From the NCBI GenBank assembly GCA_020073615.1, contig JAIQEX010000028.1, positions 1 to 56,005 of the forward strand: DNA of 56,005 nt. Direction: 5' to 3'. Within the stretch, counting starts at the first letter, position 1, and each line of letters begins with the position of its first letter. This document shows, piece after piece, positions 18,217-29,416 of this stretch. The position numbers were made by a program, and so were the translations under genes. The stretch comes from Terriglobia bacterium (GTDB lineage Bacteria > Acidobacteriota > Terriglobia > Bryobacterales > Bryobacteraceae). The notes below the pieces were generated by a model. That model was not told the DNA's origin. It saw only the letters and a list, made by a program, of their open reading frames with translations, and did not search any database.

Positions 18217-19226
18217 GAGGGACTTACATATCGTTTTGCGTGCTGTTATTCGGCCTGAGCTGGGCCGGCAGCGCACAGAGCGGCGAGGCTTACCGCCGCG
18301 GCGTGGAGGCTCTCGCCCAGCGAGACTATGCCCGAGCCGCGGAGTGGTTGCACCAGGCCGAGGACCAGTCTCCCGGCGCCACCAACGCGTCATTGTTGTG
18401 CGCCAAAGCGCTGGTTCACTTGAATCATTACGCCGAGGCCGAGCAATCCCTCCGCGGGTATATCAAGAGTCACCCCGGCGTGGCCGACGCGCAGTTTCTA
18501 CTAGGCTACGTGCTCTTTCGCGCGGACCAGCCGCGCGAATCCCTGGCCGTCTATACACGGGCGGCGGCCCTCGAGCGCCCGGCAGCCGGCGATCTCAAAA
18601 TCGTCGGCCTGGACTACGTGCTGTTGAACGATTATCCCGACGCCATTCGCTGGCTGGAGCGGTCCGTCGCAGAGAATCCCGCCGATGTCGAGGCCGTCTA
18701 CGGTCTCGGGCGCGCGTACTATACGCAAAACGTCTTCGACAAATCGATTGCGGCTTTCCAGCAGGCCCTGAAGCTCGACCCGCTGGTGGGCAAGGCGCAC
18801 AACAATCTGGGCCTCGCTCTGGCGGCGCAGAACCGCCTGGAAGATGCCGAAGCGGCGTATCGCCGGGCAATCCAGGTCGACCTGGAAGCAGGCAAGAGAA
18901 GCGAACAGCCCTACATCAATCTGGCGGAGTTGCTGATCGATCGGAATCGCGTTCCCGAGGCCCTGCAATTGCTCGATACCGCCAGGCACATCGAGCCGCG
19001 GGCGGACCGCATCGAACCGCTCCGCGGGCGCGCGCTGCTGTCGCAGGGCAGGCCGTCGGAGGCGGAAGCGGCATTCCGCACGGCGCTGGCCACCCAGCCG
19101 GAAAGCGGCGTGCTGCATTACCAACTCGGGCGGACCTTGAAGCGCCTGGGGAAAAACGACGAAGCGGCGCGGGAATTTGAGCGCAGCAAGGCGCTGCTGG
19201 GAGCGCATTCGGCCTCCGCCCAGTAA
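18210..19226 (+). CDS. Secreted TPR-repeat protein
   Basis: A 338-residue exported protein: a signal peptide at residues 1-22 (ISFCVLLFGLSWAGSAQ), then about seven TPR units (for example DKSIAAFQQALKLDPLVGKAHNNLGLALAAQNRLEDAEAAY). The start is a GTG at 18210 inside the last codons of the receptor gene, giving a 7-bp overlap and presumably coupled translation. It is one of three TPR proteins in this operon, all with signal peptides, so the receptor is surrounded by periplasmic protein-binding scaffolds. The specific role is unknown. Confidence 0.82.
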   Translation: MVRGTYISFCVLLFGLSWAGSAQSGEAYRRGVEALAQRDYARAAEWLHQAEDQSPGATNASLLCAKALVHLNHYAEAEQSLRGYIKSHPGVADAQFLLGYVLFRADQPRESLAVYTRAAALERPAAGDLKIVGLDYVLLNDYPDAIRWLERSVAENPADVEAVYGLGRAYYTQNVFDKSIAAFQQALKLDPLVGKAHNNLGLALAAQNRLEDAEAAYRRAIQVDLEAGKRSEQPYINLAELLIDRNRVPEALQLLDTARHIEPRADRIEPLRGRALLSQGRPSEAEAAFRTALATQPESGVLHYQLGRTLKRLGKNDEAAREFERSKALLGAHSASAQ

Positions 19227-19232
19227 GCCGGC

Positions 19233-20402
19233 ATGAGAGGGAAAATCCACTGTCTGGTGGCCGTGGTGCTGGCCGCGCTGGCCGGCCTTAGTAGCGCGGA
19301 CGCGCAAGCCGCCGGCGGTCGCGAAGCGCGCGTGGCCGCACTCCAGGAAGCCGCCACGCGCATCGAGGCGCAGGACATAACCGGCGCCGAGGGCATCTTG
19401 CAGGGCTTGCTGGGCCATTCGCCAGACGATGCCCTGGCTTTGAACCTACTCGGCCTCGTGCGCATGAACCAGCGAAATCCCGCCGAGGCGGAGCAACTGT
19501 TCCGGCACGCCATCGAAAGTGAGCCGCGCCTGGTGGGTCCGCATTTGAATCTGGCGCGCCTTTACGGCAAGGAGCGCGCCACCGCGGCCATCGACGAATT
19601 GCGCGCCGCCCTGAAACTGGCGCCGGAAAACGAACCGGCGCAGGCGCTGCTGCGGAACATCGCCGGAGCGGCGGCGGCCGAAGCTGCGCGTTCGGGAAAT
19701 CCGGAGCAGGCGCTGGCTCTGTTGCAGCGCGCCCGGGAGGCGCTGCCGCACGATCCCGAAATTCTGGTGGATACCGCGCTGGCGGCCGTGGAGGGCGGCT
19801 TCTACCGCGATGCCGAGCAATACCTGCTGGAGGCCTTGGTCGTCCGGCCGGGCTTGGCGCGGGCGATCTACGCGCTGGCGCGCGCCTACCTGGCCGACAG
19901 CAAGGCACAACTGGCCGAGGAGCAAATGCGCCTTTATCTGGCCGCCAAGCCGGACGACGCCACGGCGCGCTACGGCCTGGGCTACATCCTGATGGCCGAG
20001 CAGAAGACCGCCGACGCGCGGGCGGCTTTCGAAAAGTCGCTCGCGCTCCAACCGGAGCAGACCGAGTCCCGGTTTCAACTCGGCGAAATCGACCTTCAGG
20101 AAGAGAAGCGCGAACAGGCCAAGGAACGCTATAACGAGGTGCTGGCCCGCGATCCGCGGCACGCCGGCGCGCTGACCGGCATCGGCGTTCTGGCCTATCG
20201 CGCGGGCAACTACAGCCAGGCGGAGAGCGACCTGCACCGCGCGGTCTCGATCGCTCCCTCCTACCAGAAGGCTCACTACTATTACGCGCTGACGCTGCGG
20301 AAACTCGGCAGGCAGCCGGAAGCGGAACGTGAGTTCCGCGCGTCCAACGATCTGCAAAAACACGATGCGCCGTATACCCGCCTCATGCCGAACCGCCAGT
20401 AA
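19233..20402 (+). CDS. Secreted TPR-repeat protein
   Basis: A 389-residue exported protein with a signal peptide (residues 1-25, ending SSADAQA) and about nine TPR-like repeats (ALALNLLGLVRMNQRNPAEAEQLF and similar). It begins 6 bp after the previous TPR gene, and the GH43 arabinanase gene begins within its last 38 bp, so the order TPR-TPR-GH43 continues the receptor operon. The function is inferred only as periplasmic protein-protein interaction within the arabinan system. Confidence 0.82.
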   Translation: MRGKIHCLVAVVLAALAGLSSADAQAAGGREARVAALQEAATRIEAQDITGAEGILQGLLGHSPDDALALNLLGLVRMNQRNPAEAEQLFRHAIESEPRLVGPHLNLARLYGKERATAAIDELRAALKLAPENEPAQALLRNIAGAAAAEAARSGNPEQALALLQRAREALPHDPEILVDTALAAVEGGFYRDAEQYLLEALVVRPGLARAIYALARAYLADSKAQLAEEQMRLYLAAKPDDATARYGLGYILMAEQKTADARAAFEKSLALQPEQTESRFQLGEIDLQEEKREQAKERYNEVLARDPRHAGALTGIGVLAYRAGNYSQAESDLHRAVSIAPSYQKAHYYYALTLRKLGRQPEAEREFRASNDLQKHDAPYTRLMPNRQ

Positions 20403-21417
20403 GCCGCCAGCGCTGGCAGCGGCCTTCCTCACCATCGTCCTCATGGCCGCCGCCACGGCGCCGGAGCTCTACAAGCTCGCGGGCGACATCTCCGGCGTGC
20501 ACGATCCGGCGATCGCGAAAGAGGGCGATACCTACTACATCTTCGCCACCCGCGGCTCCATCCGGCGCTCCACGGATCTGCACCACTGGACGCTCTGCGG
20601 GCGCGTGTTCGACCAGATGCCGGCGTGGACCACCGAGGAGATCGCGGGCTCCCGCGGCGGTTATTGGGCGCCCGACATATCCTTCTATAAGGGCGCATGG
20701 CGGCTCTACTACTCCGTATCCACCTTCGGCAAGAACGATTCGGCGATCGGCCTGGCCACTAACAAAACGCTCAACCCCGACCGCCCGGATTACCAGTGGG
20801 TGGACCAGGGCATGGTCTTCCGTTCACACCGCGGAGACGACTTCAACGCCATCGATCCCAATCTGGCGACCGACGCACAGGGCCGGCAGTGGCTCAATTT
20901 CGGCAGTTTTTGGGGCGGCATCAAGATGCGCCGCATCGATCCGGAGACGGGCAAGCTGTTGGCCGAGGATACGAAACTATACTCCCTGGCCAGCCGCCCG
21001 CGCAGCCCCGTTCCCGACAGGCCAGGCGAGCCTCCATCGTCGCCCGCCATCGAGGCCCCGTTTATCGTGCGGCACGATTCGTTCTACTACCTGTTCGTCT
21101 CCTTCGATTTCTGCTGCCGCGGCGTGAAGAGCACGTACCACATGGTGGTGGGGCGGAGCCGCGACATCACCGGATCGTACGTGGACGCGGTCGGCAAGCC
21201 GATGCTGGAGGGTGGCGGGACCCGGTTGATCCAGGGCACCTCGCTATGGCGCGGGCCCGGGCACGAAGGGCTGCTGATCGAGCCCGGAGGTCCCGGCCTG
21301 ATGGTGTTCCACGCCTACGACGGCTCGACCGGCCTTCCGTCGCTGCAGATCTCCACCATGCAATGGGAGCGCGGCTGGCCCCGAATCGCCAGCCTCCCGG
21401 GCGACCCGATTCAGTAA
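20365..21417 (+). CDS. GH43 endo-1,5-alpha-L-arabinanase-like enzyme, secreted
   Basis: A 350-residue propeller glycosidase of the arabinanase type, which cuts the alpha-1,5 backbone of arabinan. Catalytic residues are Asp47 (SGVHDPAIA), Asp164 (NAIDPNLATD) and Glu230 (AIEAPFIV). Further ABN signatures are GGYWAPDISFY and LNFGSFWGGI. The start chosen is the ATG at 20365, because it gives a proper signal peptide (MRRIPAS...LTIVLMAAATA); the start lies within the preceding TPR gene. A later ATG at 20443 would destroy the signal. It is the last gene of the receptor operon, linking uptake to depolymerisation. Confidence 0.9.
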   Translation: MRRIPASCRTASKPPALAAAFLTIVLMAAATAPELYKLAGDISGVHDPAIAKEGDTYYIFATRGSIRRSTDLHHWTLCGRVFDQMPAWTTEEIAGSRGGYWAPDISFYKGAWRLYYSVSTFGKNDSAIGLATNKTLNPDRPDYQWVDQGMVFRSHRGDDFNAIDPNLATDAQGRQWLNFGSFWGGIKMRRIDPETGKLLAEDTKLYSLASRPRSPVPDRPGEPPSSPAIEAPFIVRHDSFYYLFVSFDFCCRGVKSTYHMVVGRSRDITGSYVDAVGKPMLEGGGTRLIQGTSLWRGPGHEGLLIEPGGPGLMVFHAYDGSTGLPSLQISTMQWERGWPRIASLPGDPIQ

Positions 21418-21434
21418 TGGTAATTTGGATGTGA

Positions 21435-23105
<1,671 letters not shown>

Positions 23106-23121
23106 CCGGAATCCACTTACA

Positions 23122-24729
23122 ATGGAGCGCGTGGTCCCCGTGATCTCCCGTGGCGTGGATGCGCCCGCCCCCGCGCGCCCGGCCTGGAGCTCGCTTCCGG
23201 ATATCCCGTTTTACCTGGCGGCCCTCGGCGCCCTGGCGCTGCAACTCCGGAGCTGTCTGCGAATCGAAATCCCCTGGGCGGATTCCTCGGTTTACCTCGA
23301 ACTGGCCCGCAGCCTGCGGGACCACGGCAGCTACACATTTAACTACGCACCGCACGTCCACTTTCCTCCGGGACTGCCGGCGATTCTCGCGGCGGTCTCG
23401 GCTATTTTCGGCGACCGCTACGTGGTGATGCTCCGTCTGATGCCCGTCTTCGCATTTCTGGGCTCGCTCGCGGTCTACCATCTGGTCCGCATCCGCGCCG
23501 GGCGCCTGATCGCCGCCGTCAACGTCCTGCCGGTTCTGCTGTCTCCGCAAATGTTTGAAATCGCCACCCAGATGGTCGGCTCCGACCTCCCTTATTTCTG
23601 CGCCGGCGCCGCCGCCCTCCTGCTGGCCTCGCACAGCGAGCGGCTCACCTGGTGGCGCGCTGCAGTATTCGCCCTCGTGCTGCCCGCCGCCCTGCTGATC
23701 CGTCCCGCCGGCTTGAGCCTGGTGCTCGCCTTGGCGTTGTGGACCGCCTGGGAAGTGGTGGGGAAGCGCGCTTTGCCGAGGCCCCTGAAGCTGTTGCTTC
23801 CGGCGCTGCTGGCGTCCGTGGCAGTGTACGCGGCCTGGAGTCTCTACGTGTCCGCCCAGCCGGGCGCGGTCAATAACTATCGGCTCTATTTGACGCTCAA
23901 GTATCCCTCCAGACCCGAGCTTGGCATGGCCAACGGCATGGACTACGTGCGGCGCGTCTGGGCCGCCATGCCCGTCCAGGCGGCCCTGCTCGATTCGGTC
24001 GTCTTCGCCGCCGATCCACCCGCTCCCACACCGGCGTCGCCCGCCATCTGGGCCCCGTGGCTCCTGATTACTCTCGGCTTTATCGCCGCCGCCCGGCGCC
24101 ACGGCATGGGGCTGATGGAATGGTATTTCCTCGTGTACGGAGGCCTGCTGCTCCTGTGGCCCACCGATGAGGGCGTGCGCATCATGCTGCCGGTCCTTCC
24201 GCTGGCTCTGTATTACGCTTGCGAGGGTGTCAAAAAGCTGGCGCCACCGCCCCTCGCTCCGGGGTTCCTGCGGCCCGCGAAGGCGGCGGCCGCCACGCTG
24301 GCCGTGGCCCTCGCGCTGCATGCCGGTGCGCGCCTCCGGGAGAAGGCCGCCGGAAATGCCGCCCTGAAACCGGAAAGCTTCCGTCACACAGCCTCCGTCG
24401 AGGCAGGCCGATGGCTGGCGTCCCACACCCCGCCCGATGCCGTCGTCATGGCCGAGCAGGTGGCCATTGTGTATCGCGCCTCGCACCGCAAAATCGTGGC
24501 CTTCCCGATTACCGGCGATCCCACGCTGATCCTCAGTCTGCTGCGGCGCGATCGCGTGCAGTTGCTGGTGGTCACCGCCTCGCTGCCCTACAACCAGCCG
24601 ACTGAAGCCGAGCGGCTCAAAGCGCTGTTGGAGGCCTGTCCGCAATGCTTCACACGAGTGTTTGCAGCCCGCGGATTCCAGGCGTTCCGCATCGAGCCCG
24701 CGCCCCCGGCCGCGCCGGCAACTCCCTGA
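23122..24729 (+). CDS. Polytopic glycosyltransferase of the GT39/PMT-like superfamily
   Basis: A 535-residue inner-membrane protein with about ten hydrophobic segments (first at about 29-45) and a short soluble C-terminal part ending AFRIEPAPPAAPATP. The first extracytoplasmic loop carries PWADSSVYLELARSL, resembling the acidic catalytic loop of PMT/ArnT-type enzymes that use polyprenyl-phosphate sugars. The acceptor is unknown. It begins 16 bp after pgm, so glucose-1-phosphate supply and glycan transfer may be linked. A plain multi-pass membrane protein lacking activity cannot be excluded. Confidence 0.65.
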   Translation: MERVVPVISRGVDAPAPARPAWSSLPDIPFYLAALGALALQLRSCLRIEIPWADSSVYLELARSLRDHGSYTFNYAPHVHFPPGLPAILAAVSAIFGDRYVVMLRLMPVFAFLGSLAVYHLVRIRAGRLIAAVNVLPVLLSPQMFEIATQMVGSDLPYFCAGAAALLLASHSERLTWWRAAVFALVLPAALLIRPAGLSLVLALALWTAWEVVGKRALPRPLKLLLPALLASVAVYAAWSLYVSAQPGAVNNYRLYLTLKYPSRPELGMANGMDYVRRVWAAMPVQAALLDSVVFAADPPAPTPASPAIWAPWLLITLGFIAAARRHGMGLMEWYFLVYGGLLLLWPTDEGVRIMLPVLPLALYYACEGVKKLAPPPLAPGFLRPAKAAAATLAVALALHAGARLREKAAGNAALKPESFRHTASVEAGRWLASHTPPDAVVMAEQVAIVYRASHRKIVAFPITGDPTLILSLLRRDRVQLLVVTASLPYNQPTEAERLKALLEACPQCFTRVFAARGFQAFRIEPAPPAAPATP

Positions 24730-24783
24730 CGCGAAAACTCTCCGGGGACTGTGCGTTTCCCGCCGTGTTAGGCTGAAATTCGG

Positions 24784-25668
24784 GTGAGTGATTCCGACCG
24801 CGAGAAACAGTCGGCCGCGCTGAGCTCGCTATTCGCCGCCGTCGGGCTGACGACCTTCAAAATTGTCGTGGGTACGCTGACCGGCAGCCTGGGCATCCTG
24901 GCCGAGGCCGCGCACTCCGCGCTGGACCTGGTCGCCGCCGGTGTGACCTACCTGGCCGTGCGCATTTCCGGCCGCCCGCCAGATCGCGAGCACCTCTACG
25001 GCCACCACCGCATCGAGAACCTCTCGGCCCTGTTCGAAACCGTGCTCCTGCTGGCCACCTGCGCGTGGATCGCTTCCGAAGCCGTCCACCGCCTGCTGTC
25101 TCATAAGGTCACCGTCGAGGTCACCGCCTGGTCCTTCGTGGTCATGTTGACCTCCATCGTCATCGATGCTTCGCGCTCGCGCGTGCTGGCGCGCGCGGCC
25201 AGGAAATATCGCAGCCAGGCGCTCGAAGCCGACGCGCTGCATTTCCAGACCGACATCTGGAGCTCCGCGGTCGTCATCCTGGGGCTCCTCGCGGTGAAGG
25301 CCGGCGAATGGTTTCCGCGCCTCGCCTTCCTGGCCAACGGGGATGCCGTGGCCGCGCTGGGCGTCTCGGCCGTGGTGGTGTGGGTGAGCGTGCAACTCGG
25401 CCGCCGCACCGTGGACGCGCTGCTCGATACCGCGCCCGCCGGCATGGAGGAGCGCATCGCGGCTGCCGTCGAGAGCGTGCCTGGCGTCGAGAACTGCCAT
25501 CACATCCGCATCCGCTACGCGGGGCCGGTGCTGTTCATCGATCTGCACGTGCTGGTGGACGGCCAGCAGACCCTGGCGCAGGCGCACGGGCTCACCGAAG
25601 CCATCGAAGCGGCGATTCAGCAGATCGCTCCCGCGGCCGACGTCACGGTGCACCCCGAGCCCCTGTGA
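24784..25668 (+). CDS. Cation diffusion facilitator (CDF) family efflux protein
   Basis: A 294-residue inner-membrane antiporter that exports divalent metals such as zinc, cobalt or iron in exchange for protons. The family metal-site motifs are present: AEAAHSALDLVA in helix 2 and ALHFQTDIWSS in helix 5; HLYGHHRIENL follows helix 2. The C-terminal cytoplasmic dimerisation domain (about 205-290) contains ENCHHIRIRYAG and LFIDLHVLVD. The start is a GTG at 24784, directly before SDSDREKQS. It is not overlapping its neighbours. Metal specificity cannot be read from sequence alone. Confidence 0.9.
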   Translation: MSDSDREKQSAALSSLFAAVGLTTFKIVVGTLTGSLGILAEAAHSALDLVAAGVTYLAVRISGRPPDREHLYGHHRIENLSALFETVLLLATCAWIASEAVHRLLSHKVTVEVTAWSFVVMLTSIVIDASRSRVLARAARKYRSQALEADALHFQTDIWSSAVVILGLLAVKAGEWFPRLAFLANGDAVAALGVSAVVVWVSVQLGRRTVDALLDTAPAGMEERIAAAVESVPGVENCHHIRIRYAGPVLFIDLHVLVDGQQTLAQAHGLTEAIEAAIQQIAPAADVTVHPEPL

Positions 25669-25871
25669 CCCCCCCAGGTGGCGTGCGGCACCCGGGCGCG
25701 AAGCCCGCATAAACCCGGCAATGTCCACAAATCGGGGCTTATGGAAGTGGCCGCTCCGGCCGATGTGTATACATACAGGAGGCCCGAACCTGTTGAGGCG
25801 CTCCTGCGCCGGCGGGGCACGCCTCGTCCCCAGGCGGACCGAGCCCTGATTTTTTCGCACGAAGGTGAACG

Positions 25872-27152
25872 ATGTCGGCATCAAGCAAAGGTATGCGTCG
25901 GGCTGCTCTCCGCACCGCCCTGGGAATCCTTCTCGCCTGCGCCTCCGCCGCGGCCGCGTGGGCCCAGGGGGGAGGCATTGCGCTTTACGAAGTCTCCACG
26001 CCCAACCTCGGAGAGGCATACGCCGGCCAGGCGGCCCTGGCCGACGATGCCGCGACGGCCTTCACCAATCCGGCCGGCATGGCGCGCCTGAGCGGCCGGC
26101 ACATGCTTTTCGGTGGGCAACTCGGGCTGTTGTCCATGAAATTCAATCCCGCGACGCCCTCGGAATCGGGAAGCACCGCCAGCACAACCCTTATAATACC
26201 CGCTGTTTACTTCGTCCAGAGCCTGGGGCGCCGCGTCCGTTTCGGATTCAGCTTCAACGCGCCCTTCGGATCGGCTCTCGACTACGGGCATGATTGGGCC
26301 GGCCGTTACTTCATCGAGGACATCCAATTGGCTGTCACCGAAGCCCGCCCTACCCTGGCTTTCCGCATCAACCGCTGGATCTCGATCGGCGGCGGCCTTT
26401 CCCTCCAACGGGCCGGGGTCACCAAGGCCATGGCGGTGCGAAACGTCCTCGATCCCGGCTTTCCCGACGGCTCGCTCGCATTTGCCTTGCACGATTGGGC
26501 AGTCGGCGCCAACGCCGGCATCCTGGTGGAGGCCGGCGCGCGAACCCGCTTCGGGGTGACCTACCGCTCGGGAATGGACTTCGATCTCCAGGGAAGAGCC
26601 ACGGCCGCCGGCATCGGTCCGGCCATGGCGGCGCTGCTGGCCCCCATGCTCTCGCAACCAACCTGTCTCCACCTGCCGGCGGGCGCCAATGTCAGCATGC
26701 TCCACGCTTTCACACGCAGGCTTACGGTCTTAGCGGACGGAGGTTGGACCAACTGGCGCCATTTCGGCGAGCGCGCCTCGCAATTGCCCGACGGGAGCCC
26801 GGCGGTGACCGATGGGAACTGGAGAGACACCTGGCGCGCCGCCGCGGGGCTGCGATATCGCCTCTCGCCCAGGCTGGCTTTGCAGACCGGGGCCTCTTAT
26901 GACAGCTCGCCGGTTGCCGACTGGAACCGCACTCCGGAGGTGCCGGCCGGCCGCCAGGTTCGGGTGGCGGCGGGCGTGAAATACGCGCTGCGGCCAACCA
27001 TGACCCTGGGCGTCAGTTACTCGTATCTGGATCTCGGAAAACCCGAAATCCGCAACCTGCAGGATCCCCTGGCGGGAACGCTGGCGGGGCGTTATTCCTC
27101 GGCGCGCCTGCCGTTCCTGGCGCTTACCTTGGCGCTTTCACCGGGAGAATGA
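25872..27152 (+). CDS. OMPP1/FadL/TodX-family outer-membrane transport protein
   Basis: A 426-residue outer-membrane beta-barrel of the FadL family, which admits hydrophobic compounds such as long-chain fatty acids or aromatics. A signal peptide (residues 1-32, ending AAWAQG) is followed by the family N-terminal hatch: GIALYEVSTPNLGEAYAGQAALADDAATAFTNPAGMARLSG. The C-terminus reads LALTLALSPGE and lacks the usual final aromatic residue recognised by the BAM complex. GAAGGTGAACG precedes the ATG. Its TGA overlaps the ATG of the following hybrid histidine kinase, so a channel for hydrophobic molecules is coupled to two sensor kinases. Confidence 0.87.
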   Translation: MSASSKGMRRAALRTALGILLACASAAAAWAQGGGIALYEVSTPNLGEAYAGQAALADDAATAFTNPAGMARLSGRHMLFGGQLGLLSMKFNPATPSESGSTASTTLIIPAVYFVQSLGRRVRFGFSFNAPFGSALDYGHDWAGRYFIEDIQLAVTEARPTLAFRINRWISIGGGLSLQRAGVTKAMAVRNVLDPGFPDGSLAFALHDWAVGANAGILVEAGARTRFGVTYRSGMDFDLQGRATAAGIGPAMAALLAPMLSQPTCLHLPAGANVSMLHAFTRRLTVLADGGWTNWRHFGERASQLPDGSPAVTDGNWRDTWRAAAGLRYRLSPRLALQTGASYDSSPVADWNRTPEVPAGRQVRVAAGVKYALRPTMTLGVSYSYLDLGKPEIRNLQDPLAGTLAGRYSSARLPFLALTLALSPGE

Positions 27153-29416
27153 TCATGGGCCGGGAACCGCCGCCGGCGGAATCCGAATCTCCGCGCAGAC
27201 CCGCCCGGCCCGGCGACGGGGAGTGGATTGCCTGGTTTCGATACCTGCTGGATGCCGGCTGGCACCCTCTCGATCTGGACGGGATCCCCAGTTACTCGAA
27301 ACGGCACAAGAGACGTGTCTGTGCTCTCCTGCTGGCCTCCTGCGGCATGCTTGCCGGATGGATTTATGCCCACCGGGTGGTCGCGCCGGATATCGCCGGC
27401 CGCTCCCTTCTCCTGCTCGGAGGCGGCGTGATTCCGCACACTCTCCTGGTGGTCTGGTGTGTCAGGCGCTTGAAACCATCGCTGGGAGAGTACGCGGTGA
27501 TGCCCGCCTTGGCCGTGGCCTATGGCGCCATCCAGTATCTGTTTTCCCTCAGCCGCAGCGAAGCGGCACCCTATCTGCTGGCCGGCACCTGTGTGCTGTT
27601 TCTGATTCTCTCCAACCTGATGATGCGCCTGCGCGTGGGGAATGCGGCGATCATGTCTGTTTTCCTTACTTTGACCGGCGTGTGGCTGTTCGCGCATCAA
27701 GGCTCCAACCCGCAGATGATCCTTTGCTGTGCGATTTGCGCCTCGTCCATCGCCGCTTCCACCTTGTATTTGAACTTTTTCATCGGCGCCCATGAGATGT
27801 ACTACATTCGCCAGGAACAGCATTTTGGGCTCGTGCTGTCGGGCGGAAAACGCGACCTTTGGGAGTTCGATTCTGTAAGGCGGGTCTTCCACCACCGTCC
27901 CTGGAATGCCATCGCTTCAGAGGCGTCGATCGCACACTCCTACGAAGAATACATGGCCCGCGTGCATCCCGGCCACCGGCTGGAGTTGGCTCGTGCGATC
28001 GAAGAGTCCCTGGCGGGGCGGGTCAAGGGGTTCAGTCTCGAATGCCTGGTGCAACTGCCCGGCCAATCGGAGCCGCGATGGATCCATCTGGTAGGGCAGG
28101 CGGACCAGCGCGGCGCGGCCGGTGCGGCCACCAGGCTGATCGGTACCGCCTGCGACATTACCGCCCGCAAGGCGCTGCACGCCCAGGTTGAGGAAAAATC
28201 GCGCGAGCTCGAGGAGGCCGCGCGGCAGAAGGCCGAATTCCTGGCGACCATGAGTCACAGCATTCGAACTCCGCTCAATGCCGTGATCGGCGCCGCCTCC
28301 GTGCTGTCCATGGACCATCTCTGCGGCGAGGCCCGCGAGATGGTGGAAACCATCCAGGGCAGTGGGCATTTGCTCCTGACCGTCTTGAACGACGTCCTCG
28401 ACGCCGGTGCGTTCTACCAGGGGCTGCCGCGGCTCGAGTTCGTGTCTTTCGACCCTGCCCAGGTCGTTCGGCACTGTTTCGACCTGATCGGCCCACTGGC
28501 CGCCCGGAAGAACCTCGACCTTCGCTGCTCCTGTTCGCCGGAGCTGCGCTCGCGCCTGTCGGGCGATCCGGTGCGCCTGCAACAGGTGTTGATCAACCTG
28601 CTGTCTAACGCGATTAAATTCACCGATCGCGGTTCGGTCTCCCTCTCCGTGGCGGTCGAAACAAGCTCCGATTCGGGAATCCAGGCCGTGACGTTCGCCG
28701 TTACCGATACGGGCATCGGTATCGACGAGCACGCACAGCGCTCGCTGTTCGAGCGCTTCGAACAAGTGCACCGGCAGACCGCCTCCAGCCCGGCCGGTAC
28801 CGGACTCGGCCTCGCCATCTCGAAACGGCTGGTGGAGGCCATGGGCGGGGACATACAGTGCCACAGTAAACCGGGCGCGGGAAGCCGGTTCGCATTTACG
28901 GTTCGGCTGCCGGTCGTGGAGGAGGCCGGAACCGGCGTCTCGCGGGCCGCATCGGCCGCCGGACCGGCGAACCCCGTTGCCACACCGGCGTCGCCCCTCG
29001 AAACGGCAAAAGTCCGCGCGCTGATCGCGGAGGACAATCTCGTGAACCAGCGCCTGCTCGCGCGCATGCTCCAGCATCTGAACTGCGAAATCCACACGGC
29101 CGCAAACGGCGCCGATGCAGTCGAAGTCTGCCAGCAACGTTCTTTCGATGTCATCTTCATGGACTGCGACATGCCGGTGCTCGACGGCTTGGAGGCCACC
29201 CGCCGCATTCGCAAACTGCCCCAGTTCACTACCGTGCCGATCATCGCCGCCACCGCTCACGCGCTGCCGGCGAATCTCGACGCCTGCTTCGCCGCGGGAA
29301 TGTCGGACATATTGACCAAGCCCATCACTCTCGGCCGTCTCACGGCCGTCCTCGAGCAGTGGGCAGGCGGCTGCCCGGAAAGCCTCGGGGCGGAAGAAAG
29401 CGCCTGCACCTCATGA
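27149..29416 (+). CDS. Membrane-bound hybrid histidine kinase / response regulator (HSIRTP variant)
   Basis: A 755-residue sensor with about six hydrophobic segments (residues 55-210), a PAS-like domain (about 225-345), HisKA with His370, HATPase_c (N box NLLSNAIKFT; G1 DTGIGI; G2 GTGLGLAIS) and a C-terminal receiver domain with Asp672 (IFMDCDMPVLDG) and Lys in ILTKPI. The H box reads MSHSIRTPLNA rather than MSHEIRTPLNA: the acidic residue after the phosphorylated histidine, the presumed general base, is serine (codons CAC AGC). Autokinase activity may therefore be weak, unlike the next gene, which keeps HEIRTP. The ATG overlaps the FadL stop; a second in-frame ATG lies two codons later. Its stop overlaps the start of the second kinase. 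Confidence 0.88.
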   Translation: MIMGREPPPAESESPRRPARPGDGEWIAWFRYLLDAGWHPLDLDGIPSYSKRHKRRVCALLLASCGMLAGWIYAHRVVAPDIAGRSLLLLGGGVIPHTLLVVWCVRRLKPSLGEYAVMPALAVAYGAIQYLFSLSRSEAAPYLLAGTCVLFLILSNLMMRLRVGNAAIMSVFLTLTGVWLFAHQGSNPQMILCCAICASSIAASTLYLNFFIGAHEMYYIRQEQHFGLVLSGGKRDLWEFDSVRRVFHHRPWNAIASEASIAHSYEEYMARVHPGHRLELARAIEESLAGRVKGFSLECLVQLPGQSEPRWIHLVGQADQRGAAGAATRLIGTACDITARKALHAQVEEKSRELEEAARQKAEFLATMSHSIRTPLNAVIGAASVLSMDHLCGEAREMVETIQGSGHLLLTVLNDVLDAGAFYQGLPRLEFVSFDPAQVVRHCFDLIGPLAARKNLDLRCSCSPELRSRLSGDPVRLQQVLINLLSNAIKFTDRGSVSLSVAVETSSDSGIQAVTFAVTDTGIGIDEHAQRSLFERFEQVHRQTASSPAGTGLGLAISKRLVEAMGGDIQCHSKPGAGSRFAFTVRLPVVEEAGTGVSRAASAAGPANPVATPASPLETAKVRALIAEDNLVNQRLLARMLQHLNCEIHTAANGADAVEVCQQRSFDVIFMDCDMPVLDGLEATRRIRKLPQFTTVPIIAATAHALPANLDACFAAGMSDILTKPITLGRLTAVLEQWAGGCPESLGAEESACTS

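Noticed and set aside
25669-25871. Upstream region of the FadL-like gene checked for a riboswitch
   Set aside because: No conserved GEMM, cobalamin or other motif visible; only GC-rich short stems.
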